Notes: generated by a model not told the origin, from the letters alone. 64,000 nucleotides of DNA from Acanthosoma haemorrhoidale (GCA_930367205.1 OV884009.1:37023841-37087840), one strand, 5' to 3'; shown: positions 44,330 to 56,755, counted from the first letter of the stretch. Numbers and translations are program-made.

Positions 44330-45180
44330 CATTACTCTTTTCTTCCATTACTTACGTATAGATATTCCTAATTTTTTAGGGGAATTTATTTTAAGCGAGT
44401 GTATTTTCTCTAGACTGAATCCGCTACTGATAATATGATTATTTTATGGGTGTCTTCGTTGTGTTTTTTCATAAACAGAAATCCCTAATTTTTCACCACT
44501 GGTCTATCTGTTCAACCTAGAGACATCAAACTTCACATAAAAGTCACAGTTGCTTGTGCGACATGAAAAATGCTAACATAAAGCATAATTGTCATTAATT
44601 AATTGATCATTTGGAAAGTAAAGTAAATATTTGTCAACCATATCGAGCTTTGATTACACTTAAAGATCTTTACTTCCTGGTTATCGTAATTTAACTTAAT
44701 CCATTAACTACATTTAACAACTCAAACTGTGTTTTTTTCTTTAAATGCTATATCGGTTTTACTAGAGTTTAATAGAAATTTTACCTGACTTAAATGCCGT
44801 AATATTTGTATTTATATATTTTTACTTCATTCAAAACATTTTCCAGTTCGGAATACCTGTTTTCACTTATAGAGATCTACTTACGAGGTGAAAAGGTAGT
44901 GATGTACACTTGTGTTTCAAGTGCAGGTTACGTTTTCTGAAGCCTCGTGGCCCTGGGCTATGTAAATACCTTCATTTGAGTAAATTAGGAACAACTAATA
45001 AAATTAAAATTAATAAAATATAATTACATACATATTCTTCGCTCTATAATGAAAACCTTGTAATTTTTAAATTTTGGTTCAATTTTTTTTTTTATCTGAC
45101 ATAAAGATTTACGTTCCATATTCCATTAGCTTAGCGTAAAAATGTAAACAGGTATTTGTAAATGGATTTTTTTATGATAT
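44330..45180 (-). repeat. Right arm of the ~0.9-kb inverted repeat
   Basis: Reverse complement of 37,262-38,210 (landmarks given there). 44,852-45,156 is the MITE-like inner block bounded by AATACCTGTTTTC and GTAAACAGGTATT. Confidence 0.75.
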
Positions 45181-45237
45181 ATAACTGGACTTAAACAAAA
45201 GCTTAAAATCACATATGATGGTTTATTTTGAACGTCA

Positions 45238-45345
45238 TAAAATATTTTGTTTTATTATTAAACAACTTTATTGAGATAAATCTGCCTTATTAGGCAATAA
45301 GTAATTGTGATAAATGATCTCATTCATACCATATAAATAAAATAT
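45238..45345 (-). mobile_element. LINE family A 3'-end scrap with 8-bp TSD, inside a short repeat
   Basis: 45,255-45,330 matches the extreme 3' end of LINE family A ('aacaactttattgagataaa', 'ctgccttattaggcaataag', 'catttatcacaattacttat' on the complement). It is bounded by TAAAATAT at 45,238-45,245 and 45,338-45,345. Outside these, 'tttattttgaacgtcataaa' and 'ataatactatgaaattccag' join up as one copy of the short repeat seen at 47.95 and 49.8 kb, so the 92-bp LINE end landed inside that repeat. Confidence 0.65.
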
Positions 45346-45485
45346 AATACTATGAAATTCCAGTGCACGTAGTATTACGTTCTTTGCTGCTTCGCATTTT
45401 CGACGTCAGCTGAGTCTTCTCAATAAAATATGCCCTTTTAAAAAGATTTATTTTTAATGACAACGGTATGCAAAATAATCTATAT

Positions 45486-46273
45486 CTAATCTGACGTAGT
45501 TACTGGTATAATGAACAATGAATCACTCACTTCTCTCATTGGGAATATATGTGATTCATTGCACTTTTCTCTGAGGCAGCGTTTGTTCATCCTACAACTC
45601 TTCCCTTCTTGAGTTCTAAGGTCCTCCAATGGAACCAATTTTATAAATTTCAGTGATATCTGTAATAACATTAGGCGCTGTCGTTGGGGTATATTTACTA
45701 TTTGGTGGCACATTAGCATTTCTTTGCTTCATACATTTACAATTATAATACAAAAGTAATAAACTAAGTATAATGATTATGAGTGTAATAAATATGTGGT
45801 ATATTCATAATAATCATAAGAGAAAAATATTCTATTTGATCTGAACTTGAGCTTGGATATGTATTGTGTTGACCGTTAAAGGAATAAAATGGTTGCTTGA
45901 TTACATCAATGTTATGTACATATATAGTGGATAATTCTACGAAACTATCTTTTCCTGGTACGGAAATTACTTTTGGTAATACTATAGTTTCATTTTTATG
46001 ACGGTTATTAAGTTCAGTTATATTAATGGATAAATATTGTTGATATATGTTTATATTACTAATTGTATTAATGTGTGTACAGTTGTATACAGAACTGTTC
46101 AAGTTTCCTTCTTGAATTATATTATTAATGCAAGTATTTCTAATTGGTTTTAAGTTGGTACAATAAAGATTCTTAACTAAATATGTACAGTTTCCAATAT
46201 ATAGTTGTTTATAAGTTATCGTCTCCCGGCTGTAGACGATCAAAAAAGAGAGAATAAGGATGGTAATACACAC
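45486..46273 (-). pseudogene. Env-like membrane glycoprotein ORF downstream of gypsy pol
   Basis: The minus strand has a 169-codon frame with a hydrophobic N-terminal stretch (ITILILSFLIVY), seven or so N-x-S/T sites, several cysteines, and an apparent transmembrane segment (FITLIIIILSLLLLYY) reached after a frame change near 45,790. Further frame to about 45,486 would be a cytoplasmic tail. There is no ATG at the start: the frame opens after a TAA at a GTG, as expected if the mRNA is spliced. Its place after integrase, with this topology, fits the third ORF of errantivirus-like gypsy elements, which mediates membrane fusion. No fusion peptide or furin site was identified. It is broken, and homology is not proven. 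Confidence 0.5.
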
Positions 46274-46274
46274 A

Positions 46275-47600
46275 GGTTAGATTGTTAACTGGCTTTATTA
46301 TCTTCTCATCCTCTATCTATACACAGGCTTTGTTTACATTAGTCCCTGTGGTAATAGGCTTAACATTGTCTTGCCACGAGCCATATATATATATATATAT
46401 ATTTGTTAATATTAATATTTACATAGCGTATCCCGTTATATTTTGGTAGGGGTAGTCTATAATATGTTTTTACCTTGTCTTCTCGTAAAGGTAGTTTCAT
46501 TAAAACTACGTTTAGTAGTCAATTTATCTTATGTATAATACGTTCCTGAATGGTACAATATATTTTAATGATTGTTCATAACACTTCTGGATCTATTGAT
46601 GCTGAAGTTACAGTATCGTGTATACCCTTTAAGACTTCTGTTATAAGTCTGGTATGTACTATTACTGTGTTTCAAAATGCTAGAGTCATTATTAGTTTAT
46701 CAATTTATTCTGTAGATGCATGATGGTGATGTAAAGTTCGTAAATGCTGTTTCTAAATTTATTTTCTTCTACCTAGTTCCAAATTTCTGTTGATGAATTT
46801 TATATCTTTATGATATTGTTGAATGATACATTTGTTTAACTTTACACTGATTTTGATATTGTGTTCTATTTTACAGTTATTTTCTTCGACTTTGTTTGTT
46901 ACTTTATCAAAATGTTCTTTATCGTCTGCGTCCATGTTTCCTGCTACCCAACTGGTATTTCCAAGACCTCTATTTTCTCGTTTTCTTGTAAATTATTTAA
47001 TATAACTCAAGTTTATCTTGTATTTTGATTACAATATCCAAGATGATTGGGTATAGAGTAGCCTTATGATAAATATAAATGCATTTGTATATTTGTCAAT
47101 TTATCTTTAATAAATCTGCATTAAATAAATGATACGTTTCATGATAATTTTTAATTACTTTTACGCTTTGGATGGCGTAATGGATGATTCTTGGTTTTTT
47201 GTCTGGGTCAATTACAGCCGTCGACTGACATTAGATCATCACGAAGCTTGTCATCTTCAATATATACTTCATATTCTGTAACAGGAGATTTCCTCTTATT
47301 TCTCTTGTTACATCTTTTTACTCCATCAAAATGTGCTTTTACTCCTTTCAGTTCATATAATAAAACGAGCTTTTATTGGTCTTTATTTTTCTTATGTTGT
47401 TATGTTTTTAGGTATGTTTGTGTGTCATCGTTTGTTAATAATGGTATATCTACCCGGTTTACCTTAACTTTTTCTATTACTTTTTTCTTAATTTATTTGT
47501 GTTTGTATTATATCATGAATAAGTTGTTTTTCTTCATGATATCTTTGTACATATTGCTCTGTAATATTGTGTTTTATTTCTTCATTATTAGGTATTATAA
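46275..47600 (-). pseudogene. Degenerate gypsy pol 3' end / env 5' region
   Basis: Between the integrase and the env-like frame, the minus strand shows only short open pieces, e.g. ITEQYVQRYHEEKQLIHDII and RPIKARFIIYELKG near 47,620-47,300. These resemble the integrase C-terminal region. A (TA)n tract of about 10 units lies at 46,383-46,402. The open frames on the plus strand (46,823-47,005; 47,191-47,631) are shadows. Confidence 0.5.
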
Positions 47601-48720
47601 CAAATGTAATTTATTTTGGTGTCAGTTTTAAATGAATATTAAGAGTATCGTTGTATGCTATTACTGTTAATCTCAAACGTTGTTCTACGTTATTTTTATG
47701 TGTATGTTGTAGACTTCTTAATATCTCTATTATAGTGCTATGTTGTATCTTTAATAGTGCTGATGAATTTGAATTTCACGTAGATGTAAAATAGGGTTGT
47801 ATTCCTGCTCCATCTAGAAAATATTATTAATGATATATTCATATCTTTACCCTTATCTATTTTTATGAGGTTCGGTTTTGGGTAATGTTCTATGTGTTGT
47901 TTTATTACTTCATATCAAATATTTGTTACTTTATTAATACATATCACGGCTTGTTTTGGACGTCACAAAATATAATACTCTAAAATTCTATATTGCACGT
48001 AATATTTGACATGTCGCGTTTTTTTTCCCAATGATTAATCCCTTTGATATTACGGAACTAGTCATTAATTTGTTAATTACTCCCTTTATTATAGTTGTTC
48101 TACTTGGTAATATCCTAGCGAATAATCTTTTAGTAAAGGTATCAATAGCTGTAAATATTCTGTTATGTAATGTGTCAATCATTATTTCTTCAAAAGGTTT
48201 ATTTGGTGTTAGTTTAAATTTTACGTTGATTGGGTTCCTGTCGTATTTGATTCTTTTACATATATTCAGTTATGGCGTCTTTCATGTCAGGAAAGAACGA
48301 AGTTCTTTTCAATTTCTCATAAGCCTCCATTATACCCCGGTGCTGCGTTTCCCTTTGATAGGAATTACTAATCAGTTCGAGCTGTTCCATTATTTTCCAG
48401 TACATCATCTAACATGTTTTGTACCTTTTCATTTTAACAGTACTTCTAGTAGTACATTAGTGACTGTTTTAAAGTAGTCTTGGAATTGTTCTGTCGTTGT
48501 TGCTATGTTGCCCTCACATTAAACTCCCTATGTTTCCTTTGACTCTAGTATTTTTCCTAATATGTCGGCAAATTGTGATGTTTCATATCTATGTTTATTA
48601 AACGGTCTTGTATATTTTATTTATGTATGTCCTCTTTTCATTATTATTTGTATGTTTTTGACATTTAAACATTTGTCTTTTTCAACTTCTCATATCTGGT
48701 TATCAGATGATATTTGAGAG
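47600..48720 (-). pseudogene. Ty3/gypsy integrase, interrupted by a short repeat
   Basis: The minus strand gives EAYEKLKRTSFFPDMKDAIT (the zinc-binding HHCC end), NPINVKFKLTPNKPFEEIMI, then AIDTFTKRLFARILPSRTTI (about 48,160-48,085), part of the RNase H-fold core. After a repeat of about 135 bp it resumes KQHIEHYPKPNLIKIDKGKD, the 'P..I..D.G.EF' block, and NSNSSALLKIQHSTIIEILR (about 47,790-47,730). The catalytic glutamate appears replaced in the last block, where LLKIQHST stands against the usual V-E-R-x-H-x-T. Frameshifts are numerous. Confidence 0.75.
47943..48078 (+). repeat. Short dispersed repeat R2, copy in integrase
   Basis: Direct repeat of 49,803-49,945 with only a few differences: 'acatatcacggcttgttttg', 'gacgtcacaaaatataatac', 'attgcacgtaatatt', 'cccaatgattaatccctt', 'actagtcattaatttgttaa'. 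It interrupts the integrase. The same 50-bp core recurs at 49,712-49,770 and, split by a LINE end, at 45,222-45,400. Class unknown. Confidence 0.8.
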
Positions 48721-48779
48721 TGGATCTCTAAGTCTTCCTGTCAGTAGTGGTTCCTCCATTATTGTTATTTCGGATGCTC

Positions 48780-49740
48780 AGTTCGATCTCGTTTTCATCG
48801 TCTAAGCGTTAGAAATCGTTGTGGTTACGAGATAGTGCATCTGCAACAAAATTTGAGCTTCCCTCTAAATGATTGACCTCGAATTCTAAATTCGCTCCAT
48901 TTCCATATCCATTTCATGGTTCTCTCTTTTTTCATTGTAAAGATCCATGTCAGCGGTTAATGATCCGGTTTCTATAAAAAAAAACCTGTAAAAAATATTG
49001 TTTTTAATACTGACAATAGTTCCTTTTCAATTGTTGAGTAATTAAGTTCCGCTGGTTGAAGAACCCTTGATGAAATTGCGATAGAATCGTTTATTCTATC
49101 ATCGCTCTTTTGTGATAAAACTGTACCTATGGCTTTGTCGCTATAGCGTCGGTTGTTAAAATAAATTGCTTATTCCAATCTGTGTAGGCTAGTATCGGTG
49201 CATTGGTCATGTTTTCTTTTAGTTCTTTACATGCATTTATTATATCATCTGGTTTAAATATTTTGCTATTTAATGAGTTAAATGTCTTGTTATTTTCGCA
49301 TAACCACTAATGGATTTTGTAATATCCAGTCATCCGTAAGAATTGTCTTTTTTCTCATCGTGTGATATAGATCAATTTTCCATTGATCTAATCTAGGTCA
49401 TATCTTTTTTTAATCCATCCTTCGTCACTATGTGCCCAAGAGATTTCAGTTCGGTATTGAAGAATTCTTGTCCAATTGTATAGTGTTTATTCGACTGTTT
49501 GAACACCAAATGTACTATATGTTCTTGTTCATTTTTCTAATAAATTATAATGCCATCTCCGTTAGTCATTCCATTGGTTGTGTTTGCTATCATCACATTC
49601 ATTGCACGTTGAAATGCTGATGGTGCATTACATAGACTAAATAGTATTCTAAGGAATTCATCAATTGGCCGTTTTAGGAATGATTTCTTCCTCCATTTGT
49701 ACGTCGCTAAATATAATACAATGAAATTCTATTGCAGGTA
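48780..49740 (-). pseudogene. Ty3/gypsy reverse transcriptase-RNase H
   Basis: The minus strand starts near 49,740 with RT sequence including LCNAPSAFQRAMNVMI (about 49,635-49,590) and HIVHLVFKQ. The connection domain with PDDIINACKELKENM and LAYTDWNKQFILTTDA follows. RNase H is visible as DKAIGTVLSQKSDDR, ISSRVLQPAELNYSTIEKEL and a final NFVADALSR-type end near 48,840. The YxDD box itself is not legible. Order RT-RNase H-integrase-env on one strand makes this a single gypsy element, 5'-truncated or invaded at about 49,740 by repeat R2. Confidence 0.8.
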
Positions 49741-49945
49741 ATATTACGTTATTTGGTGCTTCGCCACCGATCAAAACAGGCACACTCCAAAAACTATATA
49801 TAAATACATATCACTGCTTATTTTGGACGTCACAAAATATAATACTCTAAAATTCTGTATTGCACGTAATATTACAGATGTCGTGTTTTTTTCCCAATGA
49901 TTAATTCCTTTAATATTACGGACTAGTCATTAATTGGTTAATTTG
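49712..49945 (+). repeat. Short dispersed repeat R2, two adjacent partial copies
   Basis: 49,712-49,770 and 49,803-49,945 both contain the core 'ataatac..t.aaattct.ttgca.gtaatatta'. They border the 5' end of the gypsy RT. Confidence 0.7.
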
Positions 49946-51984
49946 ATGTCCGAACTAACGATAATTATCAATTTTTCAAATATGCTCCAACCGATCTAAA
50001 TAAAATCATCCGTGGGTAATGTAAAACGTAATCACTTTGAAAACCGTTTGGTTGCCAAAACCTAATCTCAATGTTTTAATCACTTCTTTTTCTCTTTAAA
50101 TAATAATTGTTGAGTTATTCAATTGTATAAATGTTTATTTCAATAAACAATCGGTAGTATCAAAACCGGACTATTTATTTTCTGGACAAGTAGGGTGATT
50201 TCGAAATGAAATGTTTTATCCCCAGATCGAAAAATAGTTTATACAAACAAAACTATATTTTTGTTGTCATTAACGTTGGTTTACAAAATTTCCAATACCG
50301 AAAACGGAGATTCACTTTTTGATGGAATTTAGATCAAATGAGCATCAATAAAGCACTTATCAACAAACTACTTACTATACCAAAAAAAATGTTCAAAGGA
50401 TTTATTGAAGGAATCAGTGCACCAAACTACAACTAACAAAATGAATCACGAAAAATTATTTGCCTTTTAATCAAGACTAATTCCTAAGACGACTAACATG
50501 AGATTACTATGTTTTTAAATCATAGGAAGGACTGAACTAGTCCTAACAATGAGTCAACTAAAATTGTATTGGTCAGTTTGTCAGCCAAATAATTGTTTGT
50601 TTTATTCAAAACCAGAAACCCTTATTTTCACTCTTGTGTATCTGCATTGTCTTTGCGAGACCCCTGTATAGCCAAGAAAACATGAAATTTCACTTCATGC
50701 CACATTAGAAGTAAGGAAACCAAGAAAAATATTAACTTCAACATAAAAAAATGAGTTGATCTAATTAATTGATTTGTATTAAAAAAATATGTTTTTTATA
50801 TTAATATGATAACAAATTAATGATATTGAGGCTCTTATCAACAATAAGTTTTGTTTTTTAATTTCAAAAATTAATTAACATCGCTTTTACAACTAGAGCT
50901 CACAAGGGTTTTTTAGATGCAGAATACTTCTCTGAGTAGTTCAATTAAGTAGTTTCCTGGGTTGCTACGTATTACTAAAAACAAATCCGCCCACAGAAAA
51001 ATAATGACGGTTAATTACTAAACCAATTAATAATTATAAGAAAAATTCTACCATATTGAGCAGGGTATTACTGCCATTAGCAGCAAGGTCATTACATTCT
51101 GAATAATTGCTGGGACTCGACTATAAAGTCATTAAAACTCCCATCAAAAGTATATCCAAAATTATTTTTTAAGGCATGAAATTTTGCACGGTAGTTCCCA
51201 AAAATACAAGTAACTCGTAATATTAGTTAGGGTATCAATTCAAAGGTCTCGACGCCCTAATTAATAATCTTCATTTTGTCGGTGCTTTAACGGGCTATCA
51301 TTACATTAAGTCATTAAAACTGTCGTTAAAATCGTTTTATAGCACAACTAAACTTATAATTGCTTAATGCGTCTTGGCTTCATTTTTACTGATCCCCCTG
51401 TTTATGGGGGTAGGAGGGAGTATTTAATATATATCGTACGATCACGCGATGTTGCCTTGATAACTCCTAAATAATCTAGTTCGATTAAAAGATGTGTGTT
51501 CTATGACTGACTTAGACAACCTCATACAAATATGCCCGCATGACTTCGTTTAATAATAAATTCAGTGGTAATGCATATGTTTGGGATCCGAGTCAGTTAA
51601 CATTCGATGGGTTACATCAATAATAAACCTTTATTCCCCGTTCATTATTCTTGGATGATAATTATAGAGTCGGTAACCGTCGCCGATTGACGGTGGCGTA
51701 AAATCGAAATATTCGTTTAATTAAAATTGATTAGGATACCCACTGTTTTTCCTGTACCCACAGAGCTGCAATTAAATACCTTCAATCCCTTAATAGGCAA
51801 TTAGTACAAATAAATACATTTACAGGGGTGCAAACATAAGCCCGATATAATATTTTATTTGTTGTCATTAATTTATCGAAATTAATTCCTGACAATATCA
51901 ATACTGATACATGAAACCAACAATTAAATAAATTACTAAAACAGGCTCCATTTTATTTTGTAATTTTCATCTGCTATTCAATGG
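49946..51984. other. Unassigned AT-rich DNA
   Basis: About 2 kb without recognisable coding or repeat features. Confidence 0.4.
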
Positions 51985-54310
51985 ATTCTGTTATAAATGG
52001 GGGGGGGACTGTCTACGTGAAGGGAATTTACAGTTTATTTGTGTATGTTTATTCATCTCTAGTCTCGGAAGCCTAGAAAGCTCACGGTCTCTCTGACGAC
52101 GAAGATTTGCCCGAGATGCAAATAACTTTTTTTTTTTTGTTATTCTTGCTCCTATATTCCGTTTTTCATGATTATACATTTGGCATAAATTTCTTAAGAT
52201 TCAGCAATTAGTTCAGAGAAGACAGAGTTTTGTATAGATCATATATATTCGCCTATATATTCAAATATGATATTTTGAAAGATGCGGAAGTAGATTATGG
52301 TCAAAAGATGTGCATAACATCCTTTCCGATTTTTCATCAATCAATAGTTGCTTTTAACAATTTTTTTTAAACAATATTTCACTCAATGTAAACCATATGC
52401 TTATTACTTACATGCTGTTCCATTCAAATAAAAAACGCAAATAATTTAAATCAGTTATCAAAGGAATATCTACCAGGAACTCGTCATGTTTGTTAAAAAA
52501 GTAATTGATTAATAAAAATTTGGGAAGGATATTATGCACATCTTTTATATAATATAAATTAATATAATGTATATCAATGTGACGAATTAGGTATTTTTAA
52601 CCTATTTCATTTGTTACAATGTGAAATCATGACTCATATAGAAACATAAAATTTTAATTAAAAAACTCATATTTTGTTCTTTCCCACCCTTTTTTAAATT
52701 TATTCATACATTGTTGAATGATAATCCTAGGGTCCATTTACATATATATGAGGCAGTACTGTAACTCACTTCATAAAAAAAAACCATGAGTATAGGATAG
52801 AATTAAATAATCGTTTAATAAATTAGTAATATTATTTCATAATTTGACAGTAATTAAATCAAGTAATTAATATGTATTTATATATAAATTAACTAGCATT
52901 ACCAATTAGTCCTTTACCACTTTTAATAGGAAAAAATTGGCTTAATAGTAATTAGATATTGAAGGTAATATATATAAAAAATATTTTTCTATTTACGAAG
53001 GGAGGGGGTACTTAGGTATCAAACGAGATTATCATATTTCGCCTGTCTGTCAGTGTGTTCCACGATACCCGCTGAAAATATCGATCAAGCTATTTTTATA
53101 GTAAATTTTGCATTCATTTTGTTCCTAGAAAAAACGTTTTTTATACAGCAGTCATTATAATATTATTATTAAACTTCACAAATTCACCAATGAAAACAGT
53201 AAAACATATAATTTACCACTCGATAAAATTTCATGTAATTAATATAAATAATAATTAATTGAAAACAACGTAAATTCCAAAGTTAAAAATCATTAAAATA
53301 TATAAAGAGGTATAGAAAAAATGTGTTCACCTCATTTTACAATTTTTATTCTGGGAAGAAAAGGGGATTAAAGTTATATTTTTTACGTCTTTTTATCATT
53401 GGACATACAGACAGACAGAAAAAATACCTGAATGAAAATAGAGCCCCTACTTTCTGTTTCGTCAATTATGAAAGAACTGATTTCATATCCATTTTAATTT
53501 AAGAAAAGGTAACCCTTTTTTATTCATTTTATTAACATGCATATTATTATTATTAGCCGTATATTGAAGGTGATATATATAAAAAATATGGGGGGGGGCT
53601 TGATTTCAAATGGAGTTTTCATACTTCGTAAGTTTGTCAGTGTGTTCTAGGGATACCGCTGTAAATTATATACAATACAATACATACAGATATATACGAG
53701 TACATTATATACAATACCAGTGAAATTTTTAACATGCATTCAACATCACCCTGCTCTTCACCGTATTTGTTTTAGTAGCATATAATAACAATAAGTAGCT
53801 GGAAAATGAATAAACGTAAAAGGGTTTGCAACGCTGCTATGAACTAACTGACAATCTTGAAACGCTCTTTAATGCTTAACTTTCCGACTTTGTTTAACAA
53901 CAATAACTGCAACCCGAAAAACTCAATCTTATGGAGCTAACAATATAAAATTTGTATTTATTTAAAATATAAGAACACGAAAAGATGAAATCATCTTACA
54001 ATTTTTATTCTGGGAAAAGAAGTAGGTTAAAGTTCACTAAACTGGATATTCTTTATGTTAAATTAGTAAATAAACTGTTCATAGTAAATTAAACTTTTTT
54101 TATTTTTGAAAAATACCCAGTAGTTTTTTCGCGGAGTCGCGTGTGTGCCAATTGATAATATTTTTTTCAATTTTTACGTCCACAGAAAAAAAAAAAAAAA
54201 AAAAATCCCCTCCTTTCGGTCTCAACAATTATGAAAGAACACTGATGTGTACTTTTATAGTTAAGCATCCTTTAAATAAAATTTTTTATATTTTGAAAAA
54301 AAATAAAATA
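51985..54310 (+). mobile_element. Non-autonomous repeat R1, long copy with internal duplication
   Basis: It begins with G-run sequence then 'gtttattcatctctagtctc' and 'ggaagcctagaaagctca' (shared with 54,665-54,790). 52,560-53,480 is colinear with 28.9-30.0 kb. 53,585-54,310 repeats the right half of the same unit ('tttgtcagtgtgttc', 'acaatttttattctgggaaa', 'tttatttttgaaaaataccc', 'tcaacaattatgaaagaaca'). It is non-coding. A poly-A of about 20 lies at 54,186-54,205. Confidence 0.65.
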
Positions 54311-54654
54311 ACCATCACAAAATCAGCACTATGTTGTAGTCAATCGTCCGGGAGGTAAAAAAAAAAGAAAAAAGATGTGCATTTATAATTAATTATTTAA
54401 AATATATTGAAATAAATGTTTGCGTTGATATTAAATCCCTTATTGCAGCTAAACAGTACACAAAAAAAAAATTCACGGGAAAATAAGCACAATCCTGGGC
54501 AATGTTTTTAATTATCAATATTAATTAATAATAACTAAAATTTAACCTGACCGCCACCCCAGCAAAATGTGATCTCTATAAAACAAAAAATTATATACCT
54601 AATTAAAACATATTCTATTTTATTTGGGGATTTTCAATTGGTCTTGGTTGGATG

Positions 54655-55300
54655 CTGGTAGGATGGGGGGGGGGTCCCTGTCTACGTGCTGGGAATTCAT
54701 AGTTTATTTGTGCCTGTTTATTCATCTCTAGTCTCGGAAGCCTAGAAAGCTCAAAGTATGAACGAGATGCAAATATTTTTTGTTATTCCTGGATCCAATA
54801 TCCCAATTTTCATGATTATACATTTCGCGTCAATTCCTTGAAGAAAAATAGCTCAGACCAGCTTAACCTTTAAACGCCAAATTTTCTGGATGCGTGTCTT
54901 GTAAACTTTAGTGGAATAAAAAAAGAGTATCTTGAATTTTGATGTTCTCGTATTATCCTTCCCAAATTTGTATTAAAACTAAATAGTAGGAATAAACGAA
55001 TATTCTTACATTTCAGATTGACATCAGTCCATCCTCAGGAAATATCTACTCAACCGAAAAAAACCTTAACGGAATAACATTGAGTTGCAGTTTTATTAAA
55101 ACAATATTTCACTCAATATAAACCTTACTCACATTCAGATATGCAAACAAAAAAAAAACGCAAATAAATCAAATATTTACTGGCCAGAAAATCGTCAGTT
55201 AGTTAAAAATGTGTTAGTTAAAAATAATTTATGTTCGTTTTAAAAAATATTGATCAGTACAATTTTTTGAACTAAATCATGCACATTTTTAACCACTTGA
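54655..55300 (+). mobile_element. Non-autonomous repeat R1, partial copy
   Basis: 54,665-54,850 matches 51,995-52,195 ('tctacgtgctgggaattcat', 'tctagtctcggaagcctaga'). 54,950-55,290 matches the 52.3-52.5 and 36.9-37.2 kb (inverted) segments, e.g. 'aacaatatttcactcaatat' and 'gacatcagtccatcctcagg'. A deletion separates the two parts. Confidence 0.6.
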
Positions 55301-56560
55301 GTATTATTATTTATAAATACGATACATCAGGTAAAACCATTAAAGACGTAATGAAACTAAATACAATAGGCAGTATTCATTTATATTATCACATAGACTA
55401 TTTATATTATACACAATTCCAGTATCACCGTAAATAAAAATGTTTTAACTATAAGTAATTATTTCAATATATATATTTTCAAGATTTTGGTAAAAACGTT
55501 TATAATAAGTATAATTTACAATTGAAGATAACTGTATCGAATGATAATTTATAACTGTCGTAATTGTAAGTGTGAACTGATTGTTGTTTGGTACCGATTT
55601 GAAAATAAGTAGGGCCGGTACCTTTTTCGGACTTCAGATTCCGACTATTTCATTCATGTTACAAAAATTACTGAATACTAAACTACTGAATGGAATAACA
55701 CAACTTAATTTTGCCATTATAATAAAATGAGTATAAAATAAATAATTAAAAGGCCCCGATCAAAGGGTCGCTAGTACCATGGGGGGGAGTTACTAGCGCC
55801 CACTGCCATCCCACTCCCCCAACGGCCGGTTTCAATAATGTAAGCAAATCTAAATAAATAAGTTGTTTAACGCAGGCGTCGAGTGAGAGAATCACTTTGG
55901 AATCTATTTGATCTTTCATCAAGCCCAATGGATAACCAAGGTGAAGAATTCAGGTGTACCGGTTGGGTATAGTTGAAGAGTCCAGGAGTGCTGTTCACAT
56001 TTTACCCTTAGCTCTTCAACGGGAAAAAATAAATTATAAAAATGAAACAGAATGTTTATAACTGGCTCTATAGGGATATTTGAACGTTTATCCTGTATTT
56101 TTTTTTGACATTTTACTGTGTTACTCAAAAGGGGCGTGAAAACTTGGAGAGGTGTCGGAAACAATATTTTGGAAAATTGAGAAAGGATTCGTTTTGAAGA
56201 ATACTCTAACATCAGAATATCATCAAAAGCATTACTTTTACATTAGTTTAATTTCATAACAAATAAGACGTGTTTCATCAACAACTTCTGAAATGGTCAA
56301 CAAATTATTTATTTTGGAACTGAAGTTAAAATTCATAAACTGAACATCATTTGCTCACTTTAAAACAAACAAAAAAATCTAAGAATCTTAAGGTACTAAA
56401 AAATATATATATAAAATGTATTTATAAAAATATATAAAACTGAATAAAAATAATAAAAAAATCATCAATTGACCAAACCAGAATATGTTTAAATAAAACG
56501 TAAATAGTGACATATCTATAGTAACGATATAGAGAAAGAGAAGGAGTGACTCACCAGGGC
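55301..56560. other. Unassigned, with one G-rich hairpin
   Basis: A perfect 8-bp stem, CGCTAGTA (55,769-55,776) and TACTAGCG (55,791-55,798), encloses a G7 run. The minus-strand frames at 55,746-55,928 and 55,919-56,212 show no family motif. Confidence 0.3.
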
Positions 56561-56610
56561 TGCGAAGTGAGCGGGCCGAGGGTTCGGGACAACTGAGGGC
56601 GGCGGAGGGG

Positions 56611-56755
56611 ATGTTTAAAGAGGGGGGTCGGAGGGGGATCTACCCCCAATCCCCCCGTGCCCCCGAGCTCTACATCCACCGCTACACCGGCATTTCGGCT
56701 GGCCCGACTCCCATGTCGCCAAGTAGCCATTTTTTATTGGAGGAATTCACCTACT
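56611..56755 (+). CDS. Candidate first exon in a GC-rich island, unknown protein
   Basis: Inside a strongly GC/CpG-rich block (about 56,560-56,720), an ATG at 56,611 opens a plus-strand frame reading MFKEGGRRGIYPQSPRAPEL, YIHRYTGISAGPTPMSPSSH and FLLEEFTYYL. Codons from 56,640 to 56,720 end mostly in C or G (GAG CTC TAC ATC CAC CGC), unlike any neighbouring frame. The coding-like part ends near a CTG/AGTAAT donor-like site around 56,760; past it the frame becomes AT-rich and generic. It could be the 5' exon of a cellular gene with its promoter island. No homology is recognised and no downstream exon was found. Confidence 0.4.

Noticed and set aside
47191..48477. 146- and 148-codon plus-strand frames with membrane-like composition
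   Set aside because: They lie antisense to gypsy integrase; the hydrophobicity is the complement of Lys/Asn-rich pol codons.
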